From Puniceicoccaceae bacterium (lineage in GTDB: Bacteria > Verrucomicrobiota > Verrucomicrobiia > Opitutales > Coraliomargaritaceae): 64,000 nt of DNA. The translations under genes were made by a program, and so were the position numbers. Shown here one piece after another: positions 32,354-41,517 of this stretch. Where the stretch lies: positions 218,786 to 282,785 of the forward strand of contig JAGYJE010000002.1 in assembly GCA_018402305.1 (NCBI GenBank). Reading direction: 5' to 3'. How positions within the stretch are numbered: the first letter of the stretch is position 1; the number at the start of each line of letters is the position of its first letter. The notes under the pieces were generated by a model. The model saw nothing but the letters and a program-made list of their open reading frames with translations, was not told the DNA's origin and did no database searches.

Positions 32354-32416
32354 ACGCCACGGGGAAGGCTTCCGGGTCGAGGCTAGATTCGCTCGATCGA
32401 TTGGTTGACCCAGACC

Positions 32417-32676
32417 TTAGCGTAGTTCGCCCACGACCTCACGATTCTCCAGGCCGAGAACCGACTCGATCTCGTGCTCGATAAAGCGGGCCTGTGTATC
32501 CGTCGTCAGGCCGGAGAGTAGCTCTTCGACATCCACACCACCATGAAGCCATTCCAAAAGAGGGCGAAAAACACCATGAAAAACGCCACCGCACTGAACC
32601 ATCGGCGGCGGATGATAAACGCCCCACGGTCGTGGACAATGGATAGATTGGCAGGAAGGGGGACGATCGCGCTCAT
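32417..32676 (-). pseudogene. Small membrane protein with deleted middle
   Basis: From ATG 32676 one frame reads MSAIVPLPANLSIVHDRGAF, then IIRRRWFSAVAFFMVFFALF, then WNGFMVVW: a short polar start and a membrane segment, stopping at 32506. Another frame, ending at 32417, continues as TQARFIEHEIESVLGLENRE and VVGELR. The two pieces resemble the N- and C-terminal ends of one family of PH-like membrane proteins (RRWFS...FWxGF...W and a terminal IExxL...VxGEL). The central part is missing and the frame is shifted near 32520. The long frame 32417-32734 is therefore not a real protein. Confidence 0.7.
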
Positions 32677-32778
32677 AACGCACGCGAAGAAAACTACCGT
32701 GCGGAAAAAGTCGACTCCGAATCGGTCCCCGCAACCGGTCAGAATTCAGGCAAACGGATTGCGTAGCTCCCCCGGTCG

Positions 32779-33003
32779 TCAGCGCTCATTCATCTCCTCC
32801 CGCGTGAATGTGCGCTGCCCCACACGGACGCGCCCTTGCATTTGCTTCATCTGCTGGCGGTAGGCTTGCTCCCGGAGCGCCCCATCGTCCAATTGCTCCA
32901 GCCAAGTCCGAAACAATCCATTCAATGTCGTCTTACGGCTCCGTGCCACCTCGCGCCCTTTTCCGATAGCTTCTTCTCTAGCACTCAAGGTTATATTCTT
33001 CAT
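32779..33003 (-). CDS. Orphan ribbon-helix-helix antitoxin-like protein
   Basis: A 74-residue protein beginning MKNITLSAREEAIGKGREVA followed by SRKTTLNGLFRTWLEQL, a ribbon-helix-helix pattern like antitoxins paired with PIN toxins. The start at 33003 fits the strand-helix-helix layout better than 33024. No toxin gene follows; the next 360 bases downstream hold only the deleted membrane-protein gene. It may be an orphan regulator or the survivor of a lost pair. Confidence 0.7.
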   Translation of the reverse strand: MKNITLSAREEAIGKGREVARSRKTTLNGLFRTWLEQLDDGALREQAYRQQMKQMQGRVRVGQRTFTREEMNER

Positions 33004-33173
33004 TTGCATTAGACTAGTGTGCATTTTCGTCGTGCTTCAAGCTTCAGCCATTCTTTTAGCGTTATTTCGAGTTTTTCGTAGTCGTGAACTGCGTCTTCTA
33101 GGTTTATATTCATGTTTGGGACCTTGTATTCAGCGTTCAGCGTTGGACGTTCAATGTTCGACGTTCTCTCGCG

Positions 33174-34442
33174 CTACACCCGATCCTGCAAACCGCTGCC
33201 TTCCGCCGACCCCGTGCCCTGTATCCGCTCCAGGACTTCACCGATCAAATAGATCGAGCCGGTCAGCACGATGGTATCCCCGGGCTCGCCCACGGCGCAA
33301 CGCCCCGGCTCAGGGAAGAGGGTGGTCACCTGAGTCTCGACTGCCTCGCGATCCAGGCAACTTTTCAGGAAGGCTGTTGAGGTGGCCCGGTCTTGTTGCG
33401 GCGCTACAAGGTAGAGCTTGCGGGCCCGCGGTCCGACGGCTGCCATGAGGCTCCGTGCGCGGTTCTCCCCGAGTGTTCCGGCGATGATGACCGGCGCACG
33501 CCTCGCGTCCCCGGTCAGCCGATCGAGGTTTTTAGCTAATTCGGCGATGCCCTCGGGGTTGTGGCTGGCATCAAGGATCAGGCTGCGACCGTCGATTTCC
33601 AGCCGCTGCCAACGCCCTGCCCATTCCACATGGTTGAGTGCATCGGTCGAGCGAATGGGGAAGCGGTCTTGCAGGATCTCGGTCGCATAGACCGCCAGCG
33701 CTGCATTCCAACGCTGGAAATCACCCTCCAGATTGGTCTCGGGTAGGGCGGCCGCATCGGGAAAACGCTCGGCCAGCACATACAGCCTGCAGCCGCGCTC
33801 CGCCGCCACCCGCCGCACCACCGCCTCGGCCTCGGGCGGGAGTTTGCCCATGAGCACCGGTTTGCCGGGCTTGATGATGCCCGCCTTTTCCCCGGCGATC
33901 GCGGCCAGGGTGTCGCCCAGCAGTTCCGTATGGTCCAGGCTGATGCTTGTGATGATGCTCAACTCCGGCTCCACCACATTGGTCGAATCGAGCCGCCCGC
34001 CCAGCCCGGTTTCAATGCAGGCGATATCCACCGGCTCTTCCGCAAAGCGCAAAAAGGCCATCGCAGTGATAAACTCGAAAAAGGTGGGATGCAGGTCGGG
34101 ATCCTCCCGGCCCAGCTTCGTTGCCATGGGCTTTAACTGCTCGGTGTAGCGAATCAGCTCGGACTCCGATAAGATCCGGCGATTCACCTGGACGCGTTCA
34201 CCGAGGTGGACCAAGTGAGGAGAGCTGAAAAAGCCGGTCGTGTATCCGTTAGCACGATAGAGGGCCTCCAACATCGCGCAGACTGAGCCTTTGCCATTCG
34301 TGCCCGCTACATGGATCAGCGGAAAACGTCGCTCCGGATGCCCGAGTGCTTCGACTAGCAGACGCATCCGTTCGATCCCGTACTTAGAGCCGCGGTTCTT
34401 CAGCGCGTAGAGGTAGTCAAGTGTGTCGGCGTAGGTGGGCAT
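33174..34442 (-). CDS. folC: Folylpolyglutamate / dihydrofolate synthase
   Basis: Adds glutamate to folates and, in the bifunctional form, to dihydropteroate made by FolP. The 422-residue Mur-ligase-type enzyme begins [20 protein letters not shown]. It has the P-loop [19 protein letters not shown] near residue 44, then [53 protein letters not shown] and [15 protein letters not shown]. The length is normal. accD lies upstream on the same strand after 148 bases, recalling the accD-folC pair of many bacteria. Confidence 0.95.
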   Translation of the reverse strand: MPTYADTLDYLYALKNRGSKYGIERMRLLVEALGHPERRFPLIHVAGTNGKGSVCAMLEALYRANGYTTGFFSSPHLVHLGERVQVNRRILSESELIRYTEQLKPMATKLGREDPDLHPTFFEFITAMAFLRFAEEPVDIACIETGLGGRLDSTNVVEPELSIITSISLDHTELLGDTLAAIAGEKAGIIKPGKPVLMGKLPPEAEAVVRRVAAERGCRLYVLAERFPDAAALPETNLEGDFQRWNAALAVYATEILQDRFPIRSTDALNHVEWAGRWQRLEIDGRSLILDASHNPEGIAELAKNLDRLTGDARRAPVIIAGTLGENRARSLMAAVGPRARKLYLVAPQQDRATSTAFLKSCLDREAVETQVTTLFPEPGRCAVGEPGDTIVLTGSIYLIGEVLERIQGTGSAEGSGLQDRV

Positions 34443-34590
34443 AACAGTAGTCTAAAAGCTTCGTGGCAAACCCGCACCAGCGGGGCGACGGGCCAGCGGC
34501 TCGATGCCGCTTATGTCGATACGACCCGTTCGGGGGGAGGGCTCGAAAGCTTGGGTTGGCGACGCATCGCTACGAGTCAAAAAATAGACC

Positions 34591-35445
34591 TCAGGCGCTC
34601 CGCTTGCCCCCGTAGAGCACTTTAATCAAATTGATCAGGCGGTCGCGCATCTCCCCGCGCGGGATGATCAAATCGACCAGCCCATGCTCCAGCAAAAACT
34701 CCGAGGTCTGAAAGCCGGCCGGCAAGTCTTGCTGCGTTGTTTCCTTGATCACGCGGGGCCCGGCAAAGCCGATCAGGGCTTCCGGCTCCGCGATGATGAC
34801 ATCCCCCAGCGAGGCGTAGCTCGCCATGACGCCCGCCATGGTCGGGTTGGTCAAAATTGAGATGTAGGGGAGCCCCGCTTCACTCAGGCGTGCCAGGGCC
34901 GCGCTGGTCTTGGCCAGTTGCATCAGACTCAGAATCCCCTCCTGCATGCGGGCACCGCCCGAGGCGGAAACAATGATCACCGGGCATTGTTTCTCCACCC
35001 CGCGTTCGATCGCCCGGGTGATTTTCTCGCCCGCCGCCGAACCGAGGCTGGCCGCCATGAAACGGAAATCCATCACCGCGATGCTCACCGGCATACCGCC
35101 CATTTGGCCCATCCCGGAAATCACCGTATCGGTCTCCTTTGTTTTGGCTTGGTTTTGCTTAAGCTTTTCCGGATATGAGGCGGTGGCATTGAACTCCAGC
35201 GGGTCCAGCGAGTGCACCCCTTTGTCCATCTCCTCGAAGCTGCCCTTGTCGAGCATCGAGGCAATCCGGTCGCGCGCCTTGAGTGGGAAGTGGTAGCCGC
35301 TGCTCGGCACTACCATGAGGTTTTCCTTGAGGACGCGGTTGTAAATAATCTCCCCCGTCTTCGGGCATTTCGTCCAAAGATCCTTGGGGATATCCTTTTT
35401 CTTAACCGTGACGGTCGAATACTGGGGTTTTCCGAAGAGTGCCAT
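34591..35445 (-). CDS. accD: Acetyl-CoA carboxylase carboxyltransferase subunit beta
   Basis: With AccA it transfers the carboxyl group from biotin to acetyl-CoA for fatty-acid synthesis. The 284-residue protein begins [18 protein letters not shown]; the longer frame from 35559 is a low-complexity leader. The carboxyltransferase core is clear ([56 protein letters not shown]). The N-terminal zinc ribbon, normally four Cys, keeps only one: [14 protein letters not shown] and then VVPSSGYHF, where the pairs CxxC...CxxC are expected. The domain is otherwise aligned, so zinc binding appears lost. Confidence 0.95.
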   Translation of the reverse strand: MALFGKPQYSTVTVKKKDIPKDLWTKCPKTGEIIYNRVLKENLMVVPSSGYHFPLKARDRIASMLDKGSFEEMDKGVHSLDPLEFNATASYPEKLKQNQAKTKETDTVISGMGQMGGMPVSIAVMDFRFMAASLGSAAGEKITRAIERGVEKQCPVIIVSASGGARMQEGILSLMQLAKTSAALARLSEAGLPYISILTNPTMAGVMASYASLGDVIIAEPEALIGFAGPRVIKETTQQDLPAGFQTSEFLLEHGLVDLIIPRGEMRDRLINLIKVLYGGKRSA

Positions 35446-35601
35446 AGTGTGAAGTGAGCGTGAGGGTGAGCGCCAATGGCGCGGGTTTTGCGGTTTCTGG
35501 TTGTTTGGTTTTCGGTTGAATACGGGAAATTGAGAAACGGATGACTTGGAAACTGACAACTAAAGACCTGTGAACTGAAAAACAGCGGCTGTCGGGCCGC
35601 C

Positions 35602-36327
35602 CTATCCGTGGCCGAGGGTCGCCACTTTGAGTCGAGTCACGCCCGCGCTCCGGAGAACCGCCGCGCAGGCGTTGAGGGTCGATCCGGTGGTGAAGACGTC
35701 GTCGATCAAAATATAAGTTTGATCAGCGATTACAGCGGCATCGGCGGCCAAAGCAAAGGCATTTTTGACATTTTGGTGACGCGCCGCCCGGCTCAGCCGG
35801 GTCTGGGTTTGGGTGTAAAGCGGCCGCACCAGCAAGTCCTGCACAGACCGGGCCTCCGTGGCGGCACAAATTGCCTTCGCCACCTCGCGGCTCTGATTAA
35901 AGCCGCGCTCCCGCTCCTTGGTCGCATGCAGGGGCACGGGCACCAGGATCGCGCCCGCAAAGTAGTCCCGATAGTAGGGTGTCGCCGCAATCATCCGCTT
36001 CACATCCTCCAGTATATAAAATCCGGAATTGTATTTCAGCTCGTGTACCAGGGAACGGGCTGCACCTTTGGCCAGAAAGAGAGTGCGCCCCTCGTCAAAG
36101 AGCGGCTCCAGCTCCTCGCAGTGCGGGCAAACACGCGAACCGCTCAACAAACCGAAGAAGGGATAGCCGCAAGTGGTGCAACTCGGCGGACGCGATAAGA
36201 AGACCTCGCGACTGCAAGCCTGACAGAGGAATTGGTAGCGCTCGCTATCCGCACCACTCCCGCAGTGCACGCAGCTCCTCGGAAAGAAGACATCCAGAAA
36301 GGAGTGACGTAACCCGCGCCCAAACAT
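35602..36327 (-). CDS. ComF-family phosphoribosyltransferase-like protein
   Basis: A 241-residue protein of the ComF/GntX type. The N-terminus has three Cys pairs for zinc ([19 protein letters not shown]) plus CPHCEEL. The phosphoribosyltransferase domain ends with the PRPP loop [20 protein letters not shown]. ComF assists DNA uptake in competent bacteria; in others its role is unclear. No other competence genes are in the window. It lies about 157 bases from accD on the same strand. Confidence 0.9.
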   Translation of the reverse strand: MFGRGLRHSFLDVFFPRSCVHCGSGADSERYQFLCQACSREVFLSRPPSCTTCGYPFFGLLSGSRVCPHCEELEPLFDEGRTLFLAKGAARSLVHELKYNSGFYILEDVKRMIAATPYYRDYFAGAILVPVPLHATKERERGFNQSREVAKAICAATEARSVQDLLVRPLYTQTQTRLSRAARHQNVKNAFALAADAAVIADQTYILIDDVFTTGSTLNACAAVLRSAGVTRLKVATLGHG

Positions 36328-36420
36328 GATCCCGCCACGACACCCCGATTTCGCAGCCGAGTCCAGCCCGGATTGCAGTGATGGATGCGATCGGTCTGCA
36401 GACTCCCCGGCGCACCGGAA

Positions 36421-36717
36421 GGATTTTCACAACCGCTGCGCTAGACCGGGAGGAGGGGAGGGAGGAAGGAACTTGAGTTACCCAGAAAGCTAAATTCGCC
36501 TGATGCCGTCGTTTAGATCGACGACATTAGTTCAGCACATTCGTCTATGGGATGAGCTTTATACGTTCGCTACCCATGGCAATTGCAAGTTAAGCCTCCT
36601 CCCTTCCTCGCCCGCCCTTCGACAGGCTCAGGGCTCTCTAGCGTAAGCGGTTGTGACAAAATCAACCCATGTCGCCGGGCAGAAAAGAATGATTTTTACA
36701 ACCCCTGCGGTAGAGAC
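36421..36717. repeat. Three dispersed copies of a ~26-bp motif in a gene-free gap (MITE candidate)
   Basis: The 440-base gap between comF and the DeoR-type gene has no convincing gene. It holds a motif like GATTTTCACAACCGC TGCGCTAGAC at about 36422 (plus), inverted at 36637-36664, and again in plus orientation at about 36689-36716 with a few changes. The first two copies, with purine-rich GGGAGGAGGGGAGGG (36450) against CCTCCTCCCTTCC (36595), form the ends of a roughly 245-base inverted-repeat structure. No open reading frame lies inside. It could be a small non-autonomous element. Confidence 0.6.
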
Positions 36718-36767
36718 TGGGAGCCGGGTAGCGGGTGCGTTGGGTCGCTGTGAGCTTTTTCCGAAAT

Positions 36768-37550
36768 TTATATGCCCAGCGCACCATCCAATCGGGCCTG
36801 GATCACCTCGACGCCGGCGCTTCGGTAGTGTTGAATGGCTGCCCCGTCAGCGCGGTCATCCGTCACCAGGACGTCGATCTGCGAGTTTTGCGCGAAGATG
36901 AAGGGGCTCTTGCGCCCGAGCTTGGAGCTGTCGCAAACCACGCAGACTTTCTCAGCCCGCGCGATCAACCGCTCCTTCAACACGGCTTGCCCGGGGTTGA
37001 CCTCTGAGGCGCCCACGTCGGGATGCAGGCCGTCCACCCCGAGGAAGAGGCATTTAATAACGAAGCGCTTCAGGGCATCCTCCGCGATCGGACCCACGTA
37101 GGAGCGCGACCGCTCCTCGTAGTTACCGCCCGTGCAGATCAGGTCGCACTGCGCACGCTGCCCGAGCACTACGATGACATGGTGCGCATTCGTCAGCACC
37201 GTGACCGGCATCTCCGGCAATTGCCCGGCCATGGAAAGCACCGTCGAGCTGGCATCGAAAAAGACCGTATCACCGGGCTCGATCAAATCAACCGCCGCTC
37301 GCGCCACCGCCGCTTTTTCATAGCGCCGCTGCGCCTCCCGGGCGGGTAGGGGGAGCCCCTGCCGCTTGTCAGCCACCCGCGTGGCTCCGCCGTGCACCCG
37401 TAGCAAACACTCCGCGTTTTCCAGAGCCTCCAAGTCCTTTCGAATGGTCTCGTTCGTTACCGAGAAAAGCGCCGCCAGCTGAGCGTTTTTCACCATGCCC
37501 TCGGCTTCCAGGAGATGCAGTATCCGCTCGTGACGCTCTTTTATTTGCAT
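36768..37550 (-). CDS. DeoR-family transcriptional repressor (probable glycerol regulator)
   Basis: A 260-residue regulator. An N-terminal DeoR helix-turn-helix (KERHERILHLLEAEGMVKNA, then VTNETIRKDLEALE) is followed by the sugar-phosphate-sensing domain (ARAAVDLIEPGDTVFFDASS, CLFLGVDGLHPDVG, then AEKVCVVCDSSKLGRKSPF). I chose ATG 37550; the ATG at 37574 adds eight residues. It is divergent from the glpF-glpK-porin-glpD genes, so GlpR-type repression relieved by glycerol-3-phosphate is the likely role. Two palindromes in the shared intergenic region are candidate operators. Confidence 0.88.
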   Translation of the reverse strand: MQIKERHERILHLLEAEGMVKNAQLAALFSVTNETIRKDLEALENAECLLRVHGGATRVADKRQGLPLPAREAQRRYEKAAVARAAVDLIEPGDTVFFDASSTVLSMAGQLPEMPVTVLTNAHHVIVVLGQRAQCDLICTGGNYEERSRSYVGPIAEDALKRFVIKCLFLGVDGLHPDVGASEVNPGQAVLKERLIARAEKVCVVCDSSKLGRKSPFIFAQNSQIDVLVTDDRADGAAIQHYRSAGVEVIQARLDGALGI

Positions 37551-37587
37551 AATCAGAAAAAAATTTTGGGCCACTGGCCGCTGCCAG

Positions 37588-37604
37588 AGTTGGAAAACCC
37601 AACT
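37588..37604. promoter_or_regulatory. Operator candidate 1 in the glp intergenic region
   Basis: The perfect inverted repeat AGTTGG-AAAAC-CCAACT lies 38 bases upstream of the repressor start, in the 261-base region shared by the repressor and glpF. Its core (TTGGAAA) recurs in the second palindrome 17 bases further on, as expected for two binding sites of one regulator. Confidence 0.65.
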
Positions 37605-37620
37605 TCAGCGCTTGGGTTTA

Positions 37621-37643
37621 CTTGGAAAGCCCAACTTTCCAAG
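37621..37643. promoter_or_regulatory. Operator candidate 2 in the glp intergenic region
   Basis: CTTGGAAAG-CCCAA-CTTTCCAAG is a perfect 9-bp inverted repeat with a 5-base centre. It shares TTGGAAA and the 5-base spacing with candidate 1. It is the strongest dyad in the region and the best candidate site for the DeoR-family repressor acting on glpF. Confidence 0.7.
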
Positions 37644-37811
37644 CCTTTTCCGCCCCCAAAACCTTCCTTTGCCTCCCAAGACAAAGCATCTGACTTGCGA
37701 AACACAGATTAAATATTTCTTAAATATTTATCAAACAATTACTTGCAAAATCATAAGAAGGCCTCATTCTTTCATTCAAGTTGTCTTCATAACCCCTTAG
37801 TCAATCCCCGG

Positions 37812-38558
37812 ATGCATCCTTACCTCGCAGAAATTATTGGCACCGCGCTGCTTATTTTACTCGGAAACGGCGTCGTCGCAACGGTCGTTCTAAAACAATC
37901 CAAGGGCCAAAATGGCGGATGGATCGTCATCACCGTTGGCTGGGGGCTGGCTGTGGCTTTCGCCGTCTACGCGGTCGGCCAAGTCTCCGGCGCGCACATC
38001 AACCCGGCCGTCACCCTTGCCTTGGCCTCCATCGGCGCCTTCCCCTGGGATCAGGTGCTTGGCTATGTATTGGCCCAGATTTTGGGTGCCGCCATCGGTG
38101 CCACTTTGGTTTATCTGGCTTACCTTGCCCACTGGGAGGCGACCGACGACCCCGGCGGTAAACGGGCCTGCTTCTGCACGGAGCCTGCCATTCGTAAGTT
38201 CGGACCAGCCTTTATTACGGAGTTCATCGGCGCGGCCGTCCTGCTCTTCGGCGTCCTCGTGATTGGGCAGATCGCCGCCGGTATCGACTCCCCAGACGCG
38301 GCTTGGACCGCGGCCGTGAGCAGCTATTTCGGGCCACTCCTCGTCGGCCTGCTCGTCCTTTCGATCGGCCTGTCCCTCGGCGGACCCACCGGCTACGCAA
38401 TCAACCCGGCCCGTGACTTGGGGCCGCGCATCGCCCACGCCCTCCTGCCCATCGCCGGTAAGGGTCCCTCCGACTGGGCCTACGCCTGGGTGCCCATCGT
38501 CGCCCCCGTGCTCGGTGGCATCGCCGGAGCCCAACTCTTTCAAGCCCTCAATTTTTAA
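37812..38558 (+). CDS. glpF: Glycerol uptake facilitator (aquaglyceroporin)
   Basis: A 248-residue MIP-family channel with six membrane helices. Both NPA half-helices are intact: GAHINPAVTLALA and GYAINPARDLGPR, the Asp after NPAR being typical of glycerol facilitators. The start at 37812 (MHPYLAEIIGTALLILLGNG) gives the natural N-terminus; the upstream ATG at 37743 adds a leader without homology. It is the first gene of the glycerol operon, 30 bases before glpK. Confidence 0.95.
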   Translation: MHPYLAEIIGTALLILLGNGVVATVVLKQSKGQNGGWIVITVGWGLAVAFAVYAVGQVSGAHINPAVTLALASIGAFPWDQVLGYVLAQILGAAIGATLVYLAYLAHWEATDDPGGKRACFCTEPAIRKFGPAFITEFIGAAVLLFGVLVIGQIAAGIDSPDAAWTAAVSSYFGPLLVGLLVLSIGLSLGGPTGYAINPARDLGPRIAHALLPIAGKGPSDWAYAWVPIVAPVLGGIAGAQLFQALNF

Positions 38559-38587
38559 TCAACCACCACCCCCAAACCCAAAAAACC

Positions 38588-40093
38588 ATGTCGACCCAAA
38601 AATACATCCTCGCCTTTGACCAGGGCACCACCAGCTCCCGCTCCGTTGTCATCGATCACGGCGGCAAGATCGTCGCCGTCGCCCAGAAGGAATTTCAGCA
38701 AATCTATCCCAAACCGGGCTGGGTCGAGCACGACCCGATGGAGATCTGGTCCAGCCAGAGCGCGACGGCCAACGAGGCCCTCTCCCGCGCCAACCTGGCC
38801 ACCGACCAAATCGCTGCCGTCGGCGTGACCAATCAACGCGAGACCACCATCATCTGGGACAAGAAGACGGGCCGCCCGGTTTACAATGCCATCGTCTGGC
38901 AGGACCGCCGCACCGCCGACTACTGCCGCCAACTTAAAAACGATGGCATCGAGGCCATGGTCACGAAAAAGACCGGCCTCCGCCTCGACCCCTATTTCGC
39001 CGGCACCAAGGTGCGCTGGATTCTTGAAAACGTGGAGGGCGTGCGGGCCCGCGCGGAGGCGGGAGATCTCCTCTTCGGCACGGTCGACTCCTGGCTGGTC
39101 TGGCAACTGACCGGCCACAAGGTCCACGTCACCGACCTGACCAACGCCAGCCGCACCCTCTTCTACAATATCGAGACCGACGACTGGGACGACGAACTCC
39201 TCGAACTCTTCGGCGTGCCTCGCTGCATGCTTCCCGAGATCAAGTCCTGCTCCGAGGTCTACGGCCATGTCGACGACAAGCTCTATCCGGCCGGTGCCCC
39301 CATCGCCGGCATCGCGGGCGACCAGCATGCCGCCCTCTTTGGGCAGGCCTGCTTCGAGCCGGGCATGGCGAAAAACACCTACGGCACGGGCTGCTTCCTC
39401 CTCATGAATACCGGCGAGGAATTCGTCCGCTCCCAGAACAACCTCCTCACTACCGTGGCCTGGCGCATCGGCGACCGCACCGAATACGCCCTCGAGGGCT
39501 CCGTCTTTATCGGCGGCGCGGTCGTCCAGTGGGTGCGCGACGAGTTGCAAATGGTCCGCACCGCCCAAGAGCTCGACTGGGTCGCCAGCACCGTGAAAGA
39601 CGCCAACGGCCTCTACATCGTGCCAGCCTTCGCCGGACTCGGCGCGCCTCATTGGGATCCCTATGCCCGGGGCGTCGCCGTCGGCATGACGCGCGGCACG
39701 AACCGCGCCCACTTCTGCCGCGCGGCCCTCGAATCCATCGCCTTCCAAAGTGCCGACCTTATCACTTGCATGGAAAAAGACAGTGGCCTCACCTTGAAAG
39801 AACTGCGCGTCGATGGCGGTGCCTCCAACAGCAAGCCGCTCCTCCAGTTCCAATCCGACCTGCTCGGCGAAAACGTTCTCCGCCCTAAATGCGTCGAGAC
39901 CACCGCCATCGGTGCCGGCTACCTCGCGGGCCTCGCCGTCGGATTCTGGGAGAGCCGCCAGGCCATCGCCGATAACTGGGTCAACGACGTCACCTTCCAG
40001 CCCAATCGCGACCCCGCCGAAATGGCCGCCCTCCGCGAAGGTTGGGATAAAGCCGTCGGCCGCGCCAAAAACTGGGAAGAACCCATTGATTAA
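38588..40093 (+). CDS. glpK: Glycerol kinase
   Basis: Phosphorylates glycerol to sn-glycerol-3-phosphate, trapping it in the cell. The 501-residue FGGY kinase begins KYILAFDQGTTSSRSVVIDH. It has GWVEHDPMEIW, GVTNQRETTIIWDKKTGRPV, NAIVWQDRRT, the GTVDSWLVWQLTG signature and a C-terminal ELRVDGGASNSKPLLQFQSD. The length is normal. It sits between glpF and the porin gene. Glycerol-3-phosphate made here is the likely ligand of the DeoR-family repressor upstream. Confidence 0.97.
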   Translation: MSTQKYILAFDQGTTSSRSVVIDHGGKIVAVAQKEFQQIYPKPGWVEHDPMEIWSSQSATANEALSRANLATDQIAAVGVTNQRETTIIWDKKTGRPVYNAIVWQDRRTADYCRQLKNDGIEAMVTKKTGLRLDPYFAGTKVRWILENVEGVRARAEAGDLLFGTVDSWLVWQLTGHKVHVTDLTNASRTLFYNIETDDWDDELLELFGVPRCMLPEIKSCSEVYGHVDDKLYPAGAPIAGIAGDQHAALFGQACFEPGMAKNTYGTGCFLLMNTGEEFVRSQNNLLTTVAWRIGDRTEYALEGSVFIGGAVVQWVRDELQMVRTAQELDWVASTVKDANGLYIVPAFAGLGAPHWDPYARGVAVGMTRGTNRAHFCRAALESIAFQSADLITCMEKDSGLTLKELRVDGGASNSKPLLQFQSDLLGENVLRPKCVETTAIGAGYLAGLAVGFWESRQAIADNWVNDVTFQPNRDPAEMAALREGWDKAVGRAKNWEEPID

Positions 40094-40233
40094 ACCCCCT
40101 CTGGGACTCCTTCCCTTCCCAAGGGAAGGTGGCTCGCGACTTGTCCGCCGTAGCTCGAAGAGCGAAGGAGGAAGCGAGTCGGAAGGGTTCCAGCAGACGA
40201 AATCACCTTGAAACAACGACCACCTTACCCCCC

Positions 40234-41484
40234 ATGAAAACCTCTATCACATTCCTCGCCCTCGCCGCCCTGCCGTTTTCCGGCCTAATTGCCGCGCAGC
40301 CCGCCTACACCCTGGGCGATACGCCCCATCTCCTCGGTGACTGGGGCGGCGCGCGCAGTGATCTGGCCGATGCGGGCGTGGATCTCCAGCTCTACCAAAT
40401 ACTCGATGTCTACGACGACGTCTCCGGCGCTGCCGAAAGCGGCACCGCCTGGTTTGGCCGCCTGCGTGTCGGGGCCACGCTCGATCTGGAGAAACTCCTC
40501 GGCTGGGAGTCGGCCGTCTTCTCCATCAACGGGGTCGATCAATACGGCAAAAACTACAACCGCTCCCGCTTCGGCGTGCTGACCAACCCGAGCTCCATCG
40601 AGGGCGCGGACACCACCCGCCTCGCCGATGTCTGGTTTGGCCAGACCCTCCTCGACGGCCGCCTCTTCTACAAGGTGGGCAAGGTCGACGCGGTCGGTGC
40701 CTTCGGCCTCCAGGAATATGGCAGCACCTTCATGAACGACGAGTTCGCCTACGTCCCCAACGCTATCTTCGGCAGCGGGCTCGCCTTCGACCCCGCCCAG
40801 AAGCTCGGCCTCATTGCGGAATACCGCTTCGCCGACGGCACCGCCACCGACGGCCTCTACCTGAAGCTCGGGCTCTTCGACTCCAACCAGTCCGCCCCCT
40901 GCCGCGACGATGACAACGGCCTCCGCTTCGACTGGACCGGCCCGATCGCCTACGCCGGCGAATTCGGCTACCGCAGCCAAAGCGCCGACAAACCGGCCTT
41001 TGCCAAGGTCGGATTCCACTACAATACCGACGCCTTCGCCAAACTCGCCCAGCCCGGTGCCCTCGCTGACGACAACTACCTCGCCTACCTCAGCGCCGGC
41101 AAAACCCTGCACCACTTCGACGCGAGCGGGCAACGCTACCTCCAGGCTTCCATCTTCTACAACTACGCCCCCCAAAACCGAAACCTCTACCATCACGAGC
41201 TCACCGCGATGGTCCGCGCTATCGGCCCCTTCGCCGGTCGCCCCCTGGATGAGCTCGGCCTCGGCCTCGTTGCCGCCTTCCTGAGCGACGACTTTTCGCG
41301 CGCCTCGGTTGCCAGCGGGGGCCCCAGCGCCGATACTGAATACACCATCGAACTCGCCTACAAAGCACGCATCACCCCATGGCTCGTTCTCCAGCCCGAC
41401 CTCCAGGTCGTCTTCGACCCCGCGGGGGATACCAGCCGCGATCCCGTCTGGATCGCCGGCTTCCGCACCGTCATCGATTTTTAA
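40234..41484 (+). CDS. OprB-family carbohydrate-selective porin
   Basis: A 416-residue outer-membrane protein with a signal peptide (MKTSITFLALAALPFSGLIA, cleavage near AAQPA). The OprB start signature LLGDWGGARSDLADAGVDLQ is followed by alternating amphipathic strands, and the protein ends in an aromatic residue (FRTVIDF) as expected for a beta-barrel. It lies inside the glycerol operon between glpK and glpD, which suggests uptake of glycerol or a related polyol across the outer membrane. The start at 40234 is preferred because it gives the signal peptide. Confidence 0.9.
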   Translation: MKTSITFLALAALPFSGLIAAQPAYTLGDTPHLLGDWGGARSDLADAGVDLQLYQILDVYDDVSGAAESGTAWFGRLRVGATLDLEKLLGWESAVFSINGVDQYGKNYNRSRFGVLTNPSSIEGADTTRLADVWFGQTLLDGRLFYKVGKVDAVGAFGLQEYGSTFMNDEFAYVPNAIFGSGLAFDPAQKLGLIAEYRFADGTATDGLYLKLGLFDSNQSAPCRDDDNGLRFDWTGPIAYAGEFGYRSQSADKPAFAKVGFHYNTDAFAKLAQPGALADDNYLAYLSAGKTLHHFDASGQRYLQASIFYNYAPQNRNLYHHELTAMVRAIGPFAGRPLDELGLGLVAAFLSDDFSRASVASGGPSADTEYTIELAYKARITPWLVLQPDLQVVFDPAGDTSRDPVWIAGFRTVIDF

Positions 41485-41517
41485 ATCAGCCCAACCACCC
41501 AAAAGAGAAAGCATCGC

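Noticed and set aside
32417..32734. The 105-codon frame as an intact protein or PIN toxin partner of the RHH antitoxin
   Set aside because: Its N-terminal half is a shadow of a different frame with a clear membrane segment, and only the last ~40 codons look like real protein. No PIN acidic residues are present.
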